From Ottowia thiooxydans DSM 14619 (GTDB lineage: Bacteria; Pseudomonadota; Gammaproteobacteria; Burkholderiales; Burkholderiaceae_C), in NCBI RefSeq assembly GCF_000422885.1, contig NZ_AUGX01000010.1:1-64000 (forward strand): 64,000 nucleotides of DNA, in the 5' to 3' direction. The notes under the pieces are model-generated. The model was not told where the DNA came from and made no database searches. It was given only the letters and a program-made list of their open reading frames with translations. Both the position numbers and the translations under genes were made by a program. This document shows positions 50,227 through 58,782 of the stretch, in pieces. Every line of letters starts with the position of its first letter. Position 1 is the first letter of the stretch.

Positions 50227-51468
50227 ATGAAAACGGTCATTCTCGGAGGGGGCATCGTCGGAGTGACGACCGCCTACTACCTGGCCCGCGAGGGACATGA
50301 GGTGGTGGTCGTAGACCGGCAGCCCGAAGTCGCCAGAGAAACCAGTTTCGCCAACGCGGGCCTGGTGGCGCCCGGCCACGCCTACACCTGGGCGTCGCCC
50401 CGGGCGCCCAAGATTCTGCTCAAGTCTCTTTTCCTCAAAGGTCAGGCGTTGCGACTCAAGCTGCGTTTTGACCCGCGCATGTGGGCCTGGGGGCTGCAGT
50501 TCCTGGCCCAGTGCACAGCGGAGCGTTCGCGTGAGAACACCGCGCGCAAGTTGCGGCTATGCCTGTATTCGCAAGACCTCTTGCAGGAACTCACAGACCA
50601 GGAGCAGCTGCAATACGACCTCATCTCCGGAGGATGCCTTTACGTCTACCGCGATCCCGTCGCCTTCGAGCGTGGCGTGGCCGCCACCAGCGTACTCTCC
50701 GATGGCGGACTGACGCTGCAGAGGCTCACGCCGGATGAAGTAGTGCAACGAGAGCCGTCCCTGGCTGCTGCACGCTCGCAACTGGCTGGGGCGATCTTCT
50801 GTCCGTCCGACGCGAGCGGCGACGCTCATCTGTTTGCCCGGCAGCTGGCCGAACGCTGCAAGCAACTGGGCGTTCAGTTCCTGATGGACCGCCAGATCAC
50901 CGGCTGGGACAACAGCGCTGACCGCATCAACGCCGTACGCACAGACAAAGGCCCCATCACGGGGGACCGGTTTGTGCTGGCGCTGGGCAGCTATTCGCCA
51001 TTGCTGGCCTCCAAGGTGGGATACAGCCTGCCGGTGTATCCCGTCAAGGGCTATTCGATGACGCTGCCCATCCGCCCAGGAGATGAGGCACCCACGCTCG
51101 GGGGTGTCGATGAACACAACCTGGTGGCCTGGGCGCGCTTTGGCAACCGCCTGCGTTTTACGGCCACCGCCGAGTTCGCAGGCTATGACACCGCACACAC
51201 ACCGCGTGATTTCGAGGACATGCTGGGCGTGGCACGCCAGCTGTTTCCGCGTGGAGCTGACTACGACTCACCGTCGTATTGGTCGTGCCTGCGTCCCATG
51301 ACGCCTGCGGGCGCTCCCATCCTTGGCGCCACGCGCCACCGCAACCTATTCCTCAACACGGGCCATGGACACATGGGCTGGACGATGGCCTGCGGCACTG
51401 GCCGCATCGTTGCCGACCTGCTTTGCGACCGCAAACCACACCACAGCCTGGAAGGCCTGACCCTATGA
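50227..51468 (+). CDS. D-amino acid dehydrogenase (DadA-like)
   Basis: This FAD enzyme oxidises D-amino acids to imino acids. The 413-residue protein starts at MKTVILGGGIVGVTTAYYLAREGHEVVVVDRQPEVARETSFANAG, the full DadA-type FAD fold and motif. It ends in GHGHMGWTMACGTGRIVADLL, the DadA C-terminal FAD loop. It lies between ridA and the racemase-family gene, overlapping the latter by ATGA. The side-chain preference is not readable from sequence; divergence from the IOR gene hints at aromatic or branched D-amino acids. Confidence 0.92.
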   Translation: MKTVILGGGIVGVTTAYYLAREGHEVVVVDRQPEVARETSFANAGLVAPGHAYTWASPRAPKILLKSLFLKGQALRLKLRFDPRMWAWGLQFLAQCTAERSRENTARKLRLCLYSQDLLQELTDQEQLQYDLISGGCLYVYRDPVAFERGVAATSVLSDGGLTLQRLTPDEVVQREPSLAAARSQLAGAIFCPSDASGDAHLFARQLAERCKQLGVQFLMDRQITGWDNSADRINAVRTDKGPITGDRFVLALGSYSPLLASKVGYSLPVYPVKGYSMTLPIRPGDEAPTLGGVDEHNLVAWARFGNRLRFTATAEFAGYDTAHTPRDFEDMLGVARQLFPRGADYDSPSYWSCLRPMTPAGAPILGATRHRNLFLNTGHGHMGWTMACGTGRIVADLLCDRKPHHSLEGLTL

Positions 51469-52241
51469 ACACCCTGACCGCGCCCACCCGCACTTATCAG
51501 AAGCACCCGTTCAAACTCGGCACCGGCCCGGCGTCTCGTGCCGCCATAGGCTTGATCGTGCTGGCTACAGACCACACCATAGAGCACGAATGGCACCGCA
51601 TCATGCAGCTAGATGGTGTGGCGCTCTATCAGTCCCGCCTCTACAACTCTGCGGACATCAATCCCCAGACTCTGGCGGCCATGGAGAAAGATATCGCTCC
51701 TGCGGTGTCCCTGATCCTGCCGGGCCAGCGCATGGATGTGGTGGCGTTCGGTTGCACTTCAGGTGCGATGGTCATCGGCGAAGAGGCTGTATTCGAACGT
51801 ATTCGTGAGGTGCGACCCGGTGTAGCCTGTACGAGCCCCATCACCGCCGCACAGGTCGCGCTCAAGACGCTAGGTGCGCGCCGGGTGGGTCTGCTGACGC
51901 CGTACGTGAAATCAGTCAGCGACTGGATGGCCGACTACATCGCAGACCGTGGCTTTGATGTCACGGCGAGCGTCTCCTACGAGCATGCTGACGATAACGA
52001 GGTTGCCCGTATCGACGAGGCATCTATCCGCGCCTCAGTGCTGGAATTGGGCAAGTCCCCAGATGTCGACGCTGTATTCGTCTCGTGCACCAGCATGCGG
52101 CTGGCCAGCCAGGTGACCGCGCTTGAACAGGCCATAGGTAAGCCCGTGATTTCCAGCAACCACGCCATGGCATGGCACGCCCTGCGTCTTGCAGGCATCC
52201 ACGACGCCTTGCCTCAGTGGGGCCGGCTTTACAGCCTCTAA
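51465..52241 (+). CDS. Asp/Glu racemase-family protein (EutA/maleate isomerase-like)
   Basis: The 258-residue protein has the two Cys-centred loops of cofactor-independent racemases and isomerases: VAFGCTSGAMVIG (Cys97) and VFVSCTSMRL (Cys208). Its start, GTGPASRAAIGLIVLATDHTIEHE, is close in pattern to ectoine-utilisation EutA and maleate isomerases. It overlaps dadA by ATGA. In this operon it could interconvert L- and D-forms so that DadA can act, or isomerise a dicarboxylate intermediate; the sequence does not decide. Confidence 0.82.
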   Translation: MNTLTAPTRTYQKHPFKLGTGPASRAAIGLIVLATDHTIEHEWHRIMQLDGVALYQSRLYNSADINPQTLAAMEKDIAPAVSLILPGQRMDVVAFGCTSGAMVIGEEAVFERIREVRPGVACTSPITAAQVALKTLGARRVGLLTPYVKSVSDWMADYIADRGFDVTASVSYEHADDNEVARIDEASIRASVLELGKSPDVDAVFVSCTSMRLASQVTALEQAIGKPVISSNHAMAWHALRLAGIHDALPQWGRLYSL

Positions 52242-52273
52242 CCCGTTTCGCAGCTCAGCTGCATTTCCGCGCC

Positions 52274-52295
52274 GCCGGCACTGCCGGCTTGTTTT
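52274..52295 (+). terminator. Terminator-like hairpin between racemase and livK-type genes
   Basis: GCCGGC-ACT-GCCGGC forms a 6-bp stem followed by TTGTTTT. It may terminate part of the transcripts inside the operon or separate enzyme from transporter expression. Confidence 0.45.
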
Positions 52296-52320
52296 CCACC
52301 GATCCCCATAGGAGTGAAGC

Positions 52321-53415
52321 ATGAAGTTGATTGCAACGAAATTCTTGGCAGCGGGCTTGCTCGCCGCCTCCGCAGCCGCACAGGCACAAGACGTCACGAT
52401 TGGTGTCGTTCTGCCACTGACCGGCGCCAGCGCCAGCATCGGCGAAGACCAACGCAGAGGCGTCGAGCTTGCCACCGAGCGCGTCAACGCCGCTGGCGGG
52501 GTACTGGGCCGCAAGCTGCGCGTGATCATTGAAGATTCTGGCGGCCGTGCGCCCACGGCGCTTGATGGCGCCAAGAAACTGGTAACGGTGGACAAGGTGC
52601 CGGTAGTGCTGGGTGAATACTCCTCTGGCATCACGATTCCAACGGCCCAGTACGTCATCAAGGAAGGCGCCTCACACCTGAATATTGGCAGCTCCAGCCC
52701 GCGCGTGCGCGAAATCGGCGTTGGCTCTTTCAGCGTGATCGGCCTGGACAACGTTTCCGCCAAGTTCGGCGCCACCGACGTGTTCGAGCAGAAGTTCCGC
52801 AAGGCCGCCTTCATCGCGCCCAACAACGCTTACGGCCAGGGCGTAGCGGAGGAATTCAAGAAGAACTTTGAGGCCCTGGGTGGCAAAGTGGTGACATCCA
52901 TCCTCTACACCGCCGGCCAGTCTACCTACCGCCGCGAGCTGCAGCAGATCGAACGCTCAGCGCCTGATGTATACGTTTACAGCGCGTACGGCCAGGAAGC
53001 GGCCATCATCAACCGCGAAGCCTTCGACCTTGGCCTCAACAAGACCCAGTGGTACGCCATCTACCAAACGATGTGCACTACGGACACGCCAGCCCAGATC
53101 GCCAATGGCCAGATTGGCATGGAAGTGAGCTCGATCGGCCCCAATGGCCGTTCTTATGAAGAGGCTTACACCAAGAAGTACAACGAGAAGCTGAAGTCGG
53201 CCTACGGCAGCTACGCCTATGACGGCGTCATGCTCGCTGCAGCCGCCATCAAGCAGGCTGGTTCCACCGACAACGCCAAAGTCCGCGTGGCCCTGGCCGA
53301 AGTGGGCCGTAAGTTCGAAGGCGTGACGGGCGAAATCTCCTTTGACCAGGATCGCCAGCGTGCAGTGCAGCCATACCTGCGCACGCGTTATCAGAACGGC
53401 GTGCAGCCACGTTGA
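52321..53415 (+). CDS. Branched-chain-type amino acid ABC transporter binding protein
   Basis: The 364-residue periplasmic protein of the LivK/Peripla_BP_6 family has a signal peptide ending at AAQAQD and AGGAG upstream. It contains VTIGVVLPLTGASASIGEDQRRGVELATERVNAAGGVLGRKLRVIIEDSGG and EFKKNFEALGGKVV, the usual two-domain pattern. It supplies the Liv permease encoded downstream. Members of this family bind amino acids, amides or aromatic compounds. A strong hairpin after it may keep its mRNA more abundant than that of the permease. Confidence 0.9.
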   Translation: MKLIATKFLAAGLLAASAAAQAQDVTIGVVLPLTGASASIGEDQRRGVELATERVNAAGGVLGRKLRVIIEDSGGRAPTALDGAKKLVTVDKVPVVLGEYSSGITIPTAQYVIKEGASHLNIGSSSPRVREIGVGSFSVIGLDNVSAKFGATDVFEQKFRKAAFIAPNNAYGQGVAEEFKKNFEALGGKVVTSILYTAGQSTYRRELQQIERSAPDVYVYSAYGQEAAIINREAFDLGLNKTQWYAIYQTMCTTDTPAQIANGQIGMEVSSIGPNGRSYEEAYTKKYNEKLKSAYGSYAYDGVMLAAAAIKQAGSTDNAKVRVALAEVGRKFEGVTGEISFDQDRQRAVQPYLRTRYQNGVQPR

Positions 53416-53425
53416 TGCCTCTGGT

Positions 53426-53457
53426 GCGGGTTGGGGCGTCAACACGCCCTGACCCGC
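53426..53457 (+). other. mRNA-stabilising hairpin between binding protein and permease genes
   Basis: A 14-bp stem (GCGGGT-tg-GGGCGT and ACGCCC-tg-ACCCGC, with two G-U wobbles) closes on a CAAC loop. No T-tract follows. Such hairpins often protect the upstream binding-protein mRNA in ABC operons. Confidence 0.6.
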
Positions 53458-53496
53458 CCGACCGCGCCCTCCTCTCTTCCTTCATGAGACCCGCCC

Positions 53497-54390
53497 ATGC
53501 TTCAGTTCTTCCTGGATGTGCTCATACGCACGGCTGACCTCGCCCTGGTCGCCGTAGGTCTGAGTGCCGTTTACGCCCTGGTCAAGTTTCCCAACGTGGC
53601 CCACGTCCAATACGCCGTCGTGGGCGCATTCCTGACACTAAGCGGCCAGCGCATGGGTTTGCCATTTCCCGTGGCTATGGTTGTCTCATGTTTGTTGACT
53701 GGCGTGTTGGCCGTGCTGCTCAACACGTTGGTGTTTCGCCGGTTGCTGCGATCCGGGCCAGCCATCGCCATGATCGGTTCTCTGGCGGTGTCTATGGTGA
53801 TCGTGGCACTCATCCTGGGTATTGCCGGTTCGCGCCCACAGCGCTTCCAATTTGACATCGTTGCGCCGCTGGTGATCGCGGGCGCCCGGGTTTCCCATGC
53901 GCAGGTGTATTCGATCGTGGTGGCCATCGCGGTGTTGTCTGTCTTTACCTTCGTCCTCTATCGAACATCCGTCGGCCGCTCGATGCGCGCGCTGGCCTCC
54001 AACCGTTCGCTGGCCGAGGCCACCGGCATCAACGCAGCAGCCATTACCAACCAGATCAGTTTCGTCAGCGGCGCGCTGGCCGCGGTGGGTGGAACCATGC
54101 TCGCCATGACGGGCGACGTCCACATGAATCTGGGCACCGACCTATTACTGCCGGTGTTTGCCGCCGCCATTCTTGGGGGGCTAGGCAGTCCGCTGGGCGC
54201 AGTCGCTGGGGCCTTGCTCATCGCTATCGCCGAGACACTGGTGACCAATCTGAACCTCGGCTGGCTGGTTGGGCAACCGCTCGCCTTCTTGCCCGTGACC
54301 TACATCGGTGCAGCGTCATTCATCTTTCTGCTGGTGGCGCTGCTGTTCAAACCCTATGGCCTGTTCGACCGGGAGGTGCGCCGTGTTTGA
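53497..54390 (+). CDS. Branched-chain amino acid ABC transporter permease, LivH-type
   Basis: This is a 297-residue inner-membrane permease with about eight helices, beginning FLDVLIRTADLALVAVGLSAVYALVKFPNVAHVQYAVVGAFLTL. The LivH EAA-like region is visible around RSMRALASNRSLAEATGINAAAITNQISFVSGALAAVGGTML. It overlaps the livM-type gene by 8 bases. It carries the substrate across the membrane with LivM. Confidence 0.92.
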   Translation: MLQFFLDVLIRTADLALVAVGLSAVYALVKFPNVAHVQYAVVGAFLTLSGQRMGLPFPVAMVVSCLLTGVLAVLLNTLVFRRLLRSGPAIAMIGSLAVSMVIVALILGIAGSRPQRFQFDIVAPLVIAGARVSHAQVYSIVVAIAVLSVFTFVLYRTSVGRSMRALASNRSLAEATGINAAAITNQISFVSGALAAVGGTMLAMTGDVHMNLGTDLLLPVFAAAILGGLGSPLGAVAGALLIAIAETLVTNLNLGWLVGQPLAFLPVTYIGAASFIFLLVALLFKPYGLFDREVRRV

Positions 54391-55267
54391 TTTTCTGCTT
54401 CACGCCGTCACGGTGACGGCCATCTACGCCCTCATCTCCGTCTCCCTGAACATCCAGGCAGGTTATGCGGGCCTGCTCAACCTCGGCCACATCGCCTTTG
54501 TGGGCGTGGGCGCTTACGCAGTGGGCATCGCCCATCAAATGCATTGGAACCCCGCCATCGGGTGGATGCTGGGGTTGGCGGTGGCTGCCATTCTGGGTTT
54601 CTTCGTCTCCCGACTCGGCCGCAACCTTGGCGCTGACTACTGGGGTATTGCCACCCTGGCGGTGGCGGAGATCGTACGTACGATTGCGCTGAACGAAGAC
54701 TGGCTGACCGGCGGCGCCCAAGGCATCAGCGGAATCACGCCGATGTGGAGTTCGCTGAGCTCTTCCGGCTCTCGCTGGGCATTTCTCGCGACGGTTCTGG
54801 TCACCTTGTTCGCTGCTGCAGCCCTGACGAGTCGACTAGGCGCGGGACGCTTTGGCAGATCCCTTCGGCTCATGCGCGAGGAGCCTTCACTGGCGACCAG
54901 CATGGGCTACGACTTGGTGGGCCTGAAATCGCGTGCCACAGTGGCCTCGGCCATGATGGCCGCAGTGGCAGGGGCGTTTCTCGGCCATTACGTGAGCTAC
55001 GTGGGTCCTGACTTCATGCTCGCCTCCGAGACCTTCATGATCTGGACGATGGTCATGATCGGCGGCCTGGGCAACGTAGCCGGTGTCGTGCTCGGCGCTC
55101 TGCTGGTGCAGAGCATCTACATCTCGGTCCCCTTTGCCCGCGATTTTCTGGGCATAGGCTCCGATGTAGCGGGTGCCGTCAGGCTGGGCCTGATCGGATG
55201 TCTGTTGCTGGCCTGCCTGCTGTGGCGCAAGGACGGCCTTCTGCCTGAAACCCTGAGGAAGCTGTGA
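54383..55267 (+). CDS. Branched-chain amino acid ABC transporter permease, LivM-type
   Basis: This is a 294-residue permease starting at GTG 54383 (VFDFLLHAVTVTAIYALISVSLNIQAGYAGLLNLGHIAFVGVGAY), with GGGAGG 6 nt upstream. It has the FGRSLRLMREEPSLATSMGYDLVGLKSRATVASAMMAAVAGAF EAA-type region. It overlaps both neighbours, so the permease and ATPase genes are translationally coupled. Confidence 0.92.
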   Translation: MFDFLLHAVTVTAIYALISVSLNIQAGYAGLLNLGHIAFVGVGAYAVGIAHQMHWNPAIGWMLGLAVAAILGFFVSRLGRNLGADYWGIATLAVAEIVRTIALNEDWLTGGAQGISGITPMWSSLSSSGSRWAFLATVLVTLFAAAALTSRLGAGRFGRSLRLMREEPSLATSMGYDLVGLKSRATVASAMMAAVAGAFLGHYVSYVGPDFMLASETFMIWTMVMIGGLGNVAGVVLGALLVQSIYISVPFARDFLGIGSDVAGAVRLGLIGCLLLACLLWRKDGLLPETLRKL

Positions 55268-56052
55268 TGCCCGCGCTGCTCGATATCCAAAACATCCACA
55301 AGGCCTTTGGTGGCAATGTGGTCCTTCAAGGTGCGTCGCTGAATGTGATGCCAGGCGAGATCGTTGGCCTGCTGGGCCCGAACGGATCCGGCAAGAGCAC
55401 ATTGCTTAACGTGGCCTCCGGCTTTGCCAGGGCAGACTCGGGCGAGGTGCTGTTCGAAGGCCAGGACATTTCCCGACTTCCAGCCCACCGCATCGTTCAC
55501 CACGGCATGGCCAGAACGTTTCAACTGCCCTCCATGCCGAGCCGCATGAGTGTGCTGGAAGTTACTTTGGCTGCCGACACGCGTCTGCACGGCGTGTGGT
55601 CTACCCTGCTCAAACCCCGCGCCGTGCGCGAAGCTGAAGCCGAGGCGCTGCAACAAGCCAACCAGCTGCTGGACTCTCTGTTGCTGACTCCGGTGAAACA
55701 ACTGGCAGCATCAGCGATTTCAGGCGGACAAAAGAAGCTCCTGAGCATTGCATGCGCCTTGATGGCACGACCCAAACTGCTGATGCTCGACGAGCCCACC
55801 GCGGGCGTACACCCCAATCTGCGTCGCGACATTGTGCAGACGCTGCAGAGTCTGCGTGCCCAGGGGATCTCGCAGCTCATTGTGGAGCACGACATGCACT
55901 TCGTACGCGAGGTGTGCACGCGTTGCATCGTCCTGGACAGGGGCCAGATCGTGGCTGATTGCAAACCGGAAGAACTTTCTTCTCACCCCCAGGTCATTGA
56001 GGCCTACCTCGGGCGCGCGGCTGCGGAAGCCGCGCAGATGAAAGCCGCATGA
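55267..56052 (+). CDS. Branched-chain amino acid ABC transporter ATPase, LivG-type
   Basis: The 261-residue ATPase has Walker A GPNGSGKSTLLNVASGF, a Q-loop region, signature SGGQKKLLSIACALMARPKLLMLDEPTAGVHPN (signature plus Walker B) and the H-loop VEHDMHFVREVC. The LivG-type insertion follows the Q-loop. ATG 55267 shares one base with the livM stop. Confidence 0.93.
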   Translation: MPALLDIQNIHKAFGGNVVLQGASLNVMPGEIVGLLGPNGSGKSTLLNVASGFARADSGEVLFEGQDISRLPAHRIVHHGMARTFQLPSMPSRMSVLEVTLAADTRLHGVWSTLLKPRAVREAEAEALQQANQLLDSLLLTPVKQLAASAISGGQKKLLSIACALMARPKLLMLDEPTAGVHPNLRRDIVQTLQSLRAQGISQLIVEHDMHFVREVCTRCIVLDRGQIVADCKPEELSSHPQVIEAYLGRAAAEAAQMKAA

Positions 56053-56858
56053 TGACGCCCCAACAAGACGCATCCCACCTCACCGATCGCCAACCACGCA
56101 GCGCAAGGTTACTCAACATGAACATAAAAGCCGAGAAGGAAGTCGATGTTCGCGATGTGGTCGCTGGTTACAGCGCCGAAGTAGATATCTTGCGTGGCAT
56201 TTCGCTCAACGTCACGTCCCGCGAGATCGTTTGCATTCTTGGCCCCAACGGTTGCGGAAAGTCCACGCTGCTCAAGACCGTGGCCGGGTTCCTGCGGCCT
56301 CGAAGCGGCAGCATTCACATACGCGATGAAGATGTCAGCCAGATCCCGGTGCACCGTAAGGTACGAAGCGGCACCATCGGATTCGTGCCCCAGACCGACA
56401 ATGTCTTTGGCTCATTAACCACCTGGGAGAACCTGGCCCTGGGCGGCCAGTTCATGCCGAAGACCGAATGCGCGCAACGCATTGAGGAACTGTGCACTAC
56501 CTATCCCGTGCTGGCGCGCAAGCTGAGCTCGTCCGCAGCGTCGCTATCCGGGGGAGAACGCCAGGTCCTTTCGCTGGCCCGGGCGCTGATGCCACGCCCG
56601 CGCGTGCTGCTGCTCGATGAACCTTCCGCCGGCTTATCGCCCAAAACTCTGGCGGAAGTCTTCGAAGCAATCTCCGCCACTCGGGACAAGGAAGGCATTT
56701 CCGTGTTGATGGTTGAGCAAAACGCCATGGAAGCCTTGCGCATCTCAGACCGAGCCTACGTGCTTTCTGTAGGCACCGTCGCCCTCGAAAACAAGGCCAG
56801 TGTGCTCATGAACAGCCCTGAAATGCGCGAGCTGTACCTGGGTGGCCGCCCTCATTGA
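56049..56858 (+). CDS. Branched-chain amino acid ABC transporter ATPase, LivF-type
   Basis: This ATPase has up to 269 residues, with Walker A GPNGCGKSTLLKTVAGFLRPRSG, signature LSGGERQVLSLARALMPRPRVLLLDEPSAGLSPK and H-loop VEQNAMEAL. ATG 56049 overlaps the LivG stop as ATGA but adds 23 residues before MNIKAEKEVDV (56118), which gives the usual LivF length; either start is possible. It completes the importer that serves the RidA/DadA/DapA pathway. Confidence 0.93.
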   Translation: MMTPQQDASHLTDRQPRSARLLNMNIKAEKEVDVRDVVAGYSAEVDILRGISLNVTSREIVCILGPNGCGKSTLLKTVAGFLRPRSGSIHIRDEDVSQIPVHRKVRSGTIGFVPQTDNVFGSLTTWENLALGGQFMPKTECAQRIEELCTTYPVLARKLSSSAASLSGGERQVLSLARALMPRPRVLLLDEPSAGLSPKTLAEVFEAISATRDKEGISVLMVEQNAMEALRISDRAYVLSVGTVALENKASVLMNSPEMRELYLGGRPH

Positions 56859-56869
56859 TATCACCATTC

Positions 56870-57817
56870 ATGCCCACAACTTCCATTCAAACGCTGCCCT
56901 ACGGCAGCTTGGTCGCCATCATCACTCCGTTTGACGCCACTGGCGCCATAGACTGGCACGCGCTCGAAAACCTCATCGACTGGCATGTGCGAAGCGGCAC
57001 ACGCGGTCTTGTGGTGGCCGGCACCACTGGAGAATCTTCCACCCTCAGCATGGACGAGCACGCCGAACTGCTGACCCGTTCAGTGGCCCACGCCAGAGGG
57101 CGTATTCACGTAATGGCCGGCGTAGGAGCCAACTCAACAGCCGAAGCGGTTCACCTCGCGCGCATGGCGCACAAGGCGGGTGCGCACTCACTGCTCAGCG
57201 TGGTGCCGTACTACAACAAGCCCGTCCAAGAAGGCCTCTATCGCCACTTTGTGGAACAGGCCGACGCCACACCGCTGCCTCTGGTGGTCTACAGCGTCGC
57301 CGGCCGCACCGTAGTTGATTTCTCCATACCCACCCTGCAGCGTTTGGCGCAACACCCGAACATCAAGGGCATTAAAGATGCGTCGGGCGATCTGGTGCGC
57401 GCCCAGCAGCTGGCCGCCGCCTTGCCCGATGATTTCATGCGTTACAGCGGCGACGACCTGACCGCCGCCGCCGCGCTCGCCCTGGGGGCACACGGCATCA
57501 TCTCCGTCACCGGCAACGTAGTCCCGGCGGCGGTCCAGGCGCAATGCATGGCCATTACGGAGGGAAAGCTCGCGCAATCGCTAACACTGGTCGCCGACCT
57601 CTTCGAGCTGTCCCAAGCGCTGTTTACCGAGAGCAACCCCATTCCGGTGAAGTACCTGGCCAGTCTCATGGGCCTTTGCCAGAACATCTTGCGCGAACCG
57701 CTGGTCCCCGCCAGTTCCGCGTGCTCCAAAGACTTGGACAGGCTCCATGTGCAGTCGCCACTCATTGTCGATGCGGCTCAGGCCTTCGCCGATGATCGGG
57801 CCTTGTCTGTGGCGTGA
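56870..57817 (+). CDS. DapA-family Schiff-base lyase (4-hydroxy-tetrahydrodipicolinate synthase-like)
   Basis: This is a 315-residue TIM-barrel class I lyase. Motifs are GSLVAIITPFDATGAIDW, VVAGTTGESSTLS (Thr-Thr substrate site), PYYNKPVQEGLYRHF, the Tyr loop VYSVAGRTVVDF (true DapA has YNVPGRT) and the Schiff-base lysine in IKGIKDASGD. The C-terminal FTESNPIPVKYL is typical of DapA. In a catabolic operon it may act as a DapA relative such as a pyrroline-hydroxycarboxylate deaminase or a 2-oxo-acid aldolase rather than in lysine synthesis. The start is ATG 56870. Confidence 0.87.
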   Translation: MPTTSIQTLPYGSLVAIITPFDATGAIDWHALENLIDWHVRSGTRGLVVAGTTGESSTLSMDEHAELLTRSVAHARGRIHVMAGVGANSTAEAVHLARMAHKAGAHSLLSVVPYYNKPVQEGLYRHFVEQADATPLPLVVYSVAGRTVVDFSIPTLQRLAQHPNIKGIKDASGDLVRAQQLAAALPDDFMRYSGDDLTAAAALALGAHGIISVTGNVVPAAVQAQCMAITEGKLAQSLTLVADLFELSQALFTESNPIPVKYLASLMGLCQNILREPLVPASSACSKDLDRLHVQSPLIVDAAQAFADDRALSVA

Positions 57818-57893
57818 ACTAGAGGGCCCCCGAGCACGGTTAGGCTGGGGCAATGAGCGGTAGTACAAGGTGTAAAATCACGGCAAACGAAAC

Positions 57894-57914
57894 TGTCTAC
57901 ACTTGTTGCAACAA
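57894..57914. promoter_or_regulatory. Operator-like sites before the GntR gene
   Basis: TGTCTACA (57894-57901) resembles the TGTCGACA sites of the divergent promoter, and TTGTTGCAACAA (57903-57914) is a perfect 12-bp palindrome. Both lie 64-84 bp upstream of the GntR start and suggest autoregulation. Confidence 0.45.
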
Positions 57915-57977
57915 AGTCGGTGGGATCACGAAAACCTGTCACGGCCTCCTTGAAGCCAGCCTCCCTCTCCCTTAAAT

Positions 57978-58739
57978 ATGGCCACCACCCCTGCTCGCCG
58001 ACGCGCTGTCCCCCGACACATACCTCAACCGCGGGACGAAAGCTCTGTGGAGCGCCTGTATCTCCACCTCCGGGACCGCGCGATGCGCTACGAATTCCGT
58101 CCGGGCACCCGTATCAACGAGCAAGCGTTAGGCCGTGAGTTCGGAGTGAGCCGCGCCCCTCTGCGAGAGGCCTTGAACCGGTTGGTGGCAGAAGGCCTGC
58201 TGGATTTCGTCATGAACAAGGGGTTCTTTCGCAAGAACATCAGCGTCGACGAGGTGTTCGACCTCTACCAGGTACGCATTGCTCTGGAACGCCGTGCAGT
58301 TTACCTGGCCCTGCAACGCGCCACCGACGCCGAAATCGAAGCGGTTCGGCAATACTGGAGCGAGGTGATGTCGCGCGCAGCTGAGATGACTTCTGACGAT
58401 TTCCTGCTGGCAGACGAAGAGTTCCACCGCCGCATGGTCGCGCTGGCCAGGAACAAAGAGCTGAACGCCTTCATGGAAGTGGTCACCCGGCGCATCCACA
58501 TTGCGCGCCACATCGACATCCAGCAATCGGCTTGGAACACCAAGGCTTTCGATGCCCACTTCGAGATCCTGCAACTGATGCAGGATCGCAAGAAGGAAGT
58601 TGCATTGGAGTGCATCACCGAGCACATCGACATGAGCATGAAGCGGGCGGTTGAGATCACCAAGGAGATGGTGGCCAAGTTCTTTTTGGTGAACTCATCG
58701 ATGCCCGAGACTTCGCCTACCCCAGCACAGGACCACTGA
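57978..58739 (+). CDS. GntR-family regulator with FCD domain
   Basis: The 253-residue regulator has an N-terminal GntR winged helix (about residues 22-85: SSVERLYLHLRDRAMRYEFRPGTRINEQALGREFGVSRAPLREALNRLVAEGLLDFVMNKGFF). The C-terminal FCD helical domain contains ADEEFHRRMVALARNKEL and ITEHIDMS, with Asp/His residues placed for metal and carboxylate binding. It closes the RidA-Liv-DapA operon and is the best candidate to bind the TGTCGACA palindromes. Confidence 0.92.
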   Translation: MATTPARRRAVPRHIPQPRDESSVERLYLHLRDRAMRYEFRPGTRINEQALGREFGVSRAPLREALNRLVAEGLLDFVMNKGFFRKNISVDEVFDLYQVRIALERRAVYLALQRATDAEIEAVRQYWSEVMSRAAEMTSDDFLLADEEFHRRMVALARNKELNAFMEVVTRRIHIARHIDIQQSAWNTKAFDAHFEILQLMQDRKKEVALECITEHIDMSMKRAVEITKEMVAKFFLVNSSMPETSPTPAQDH

Positions 58740-58782
58740 CCCGGGCAAGAGAACAGGCATCTGACGCCGCACTGGCAGAGCA

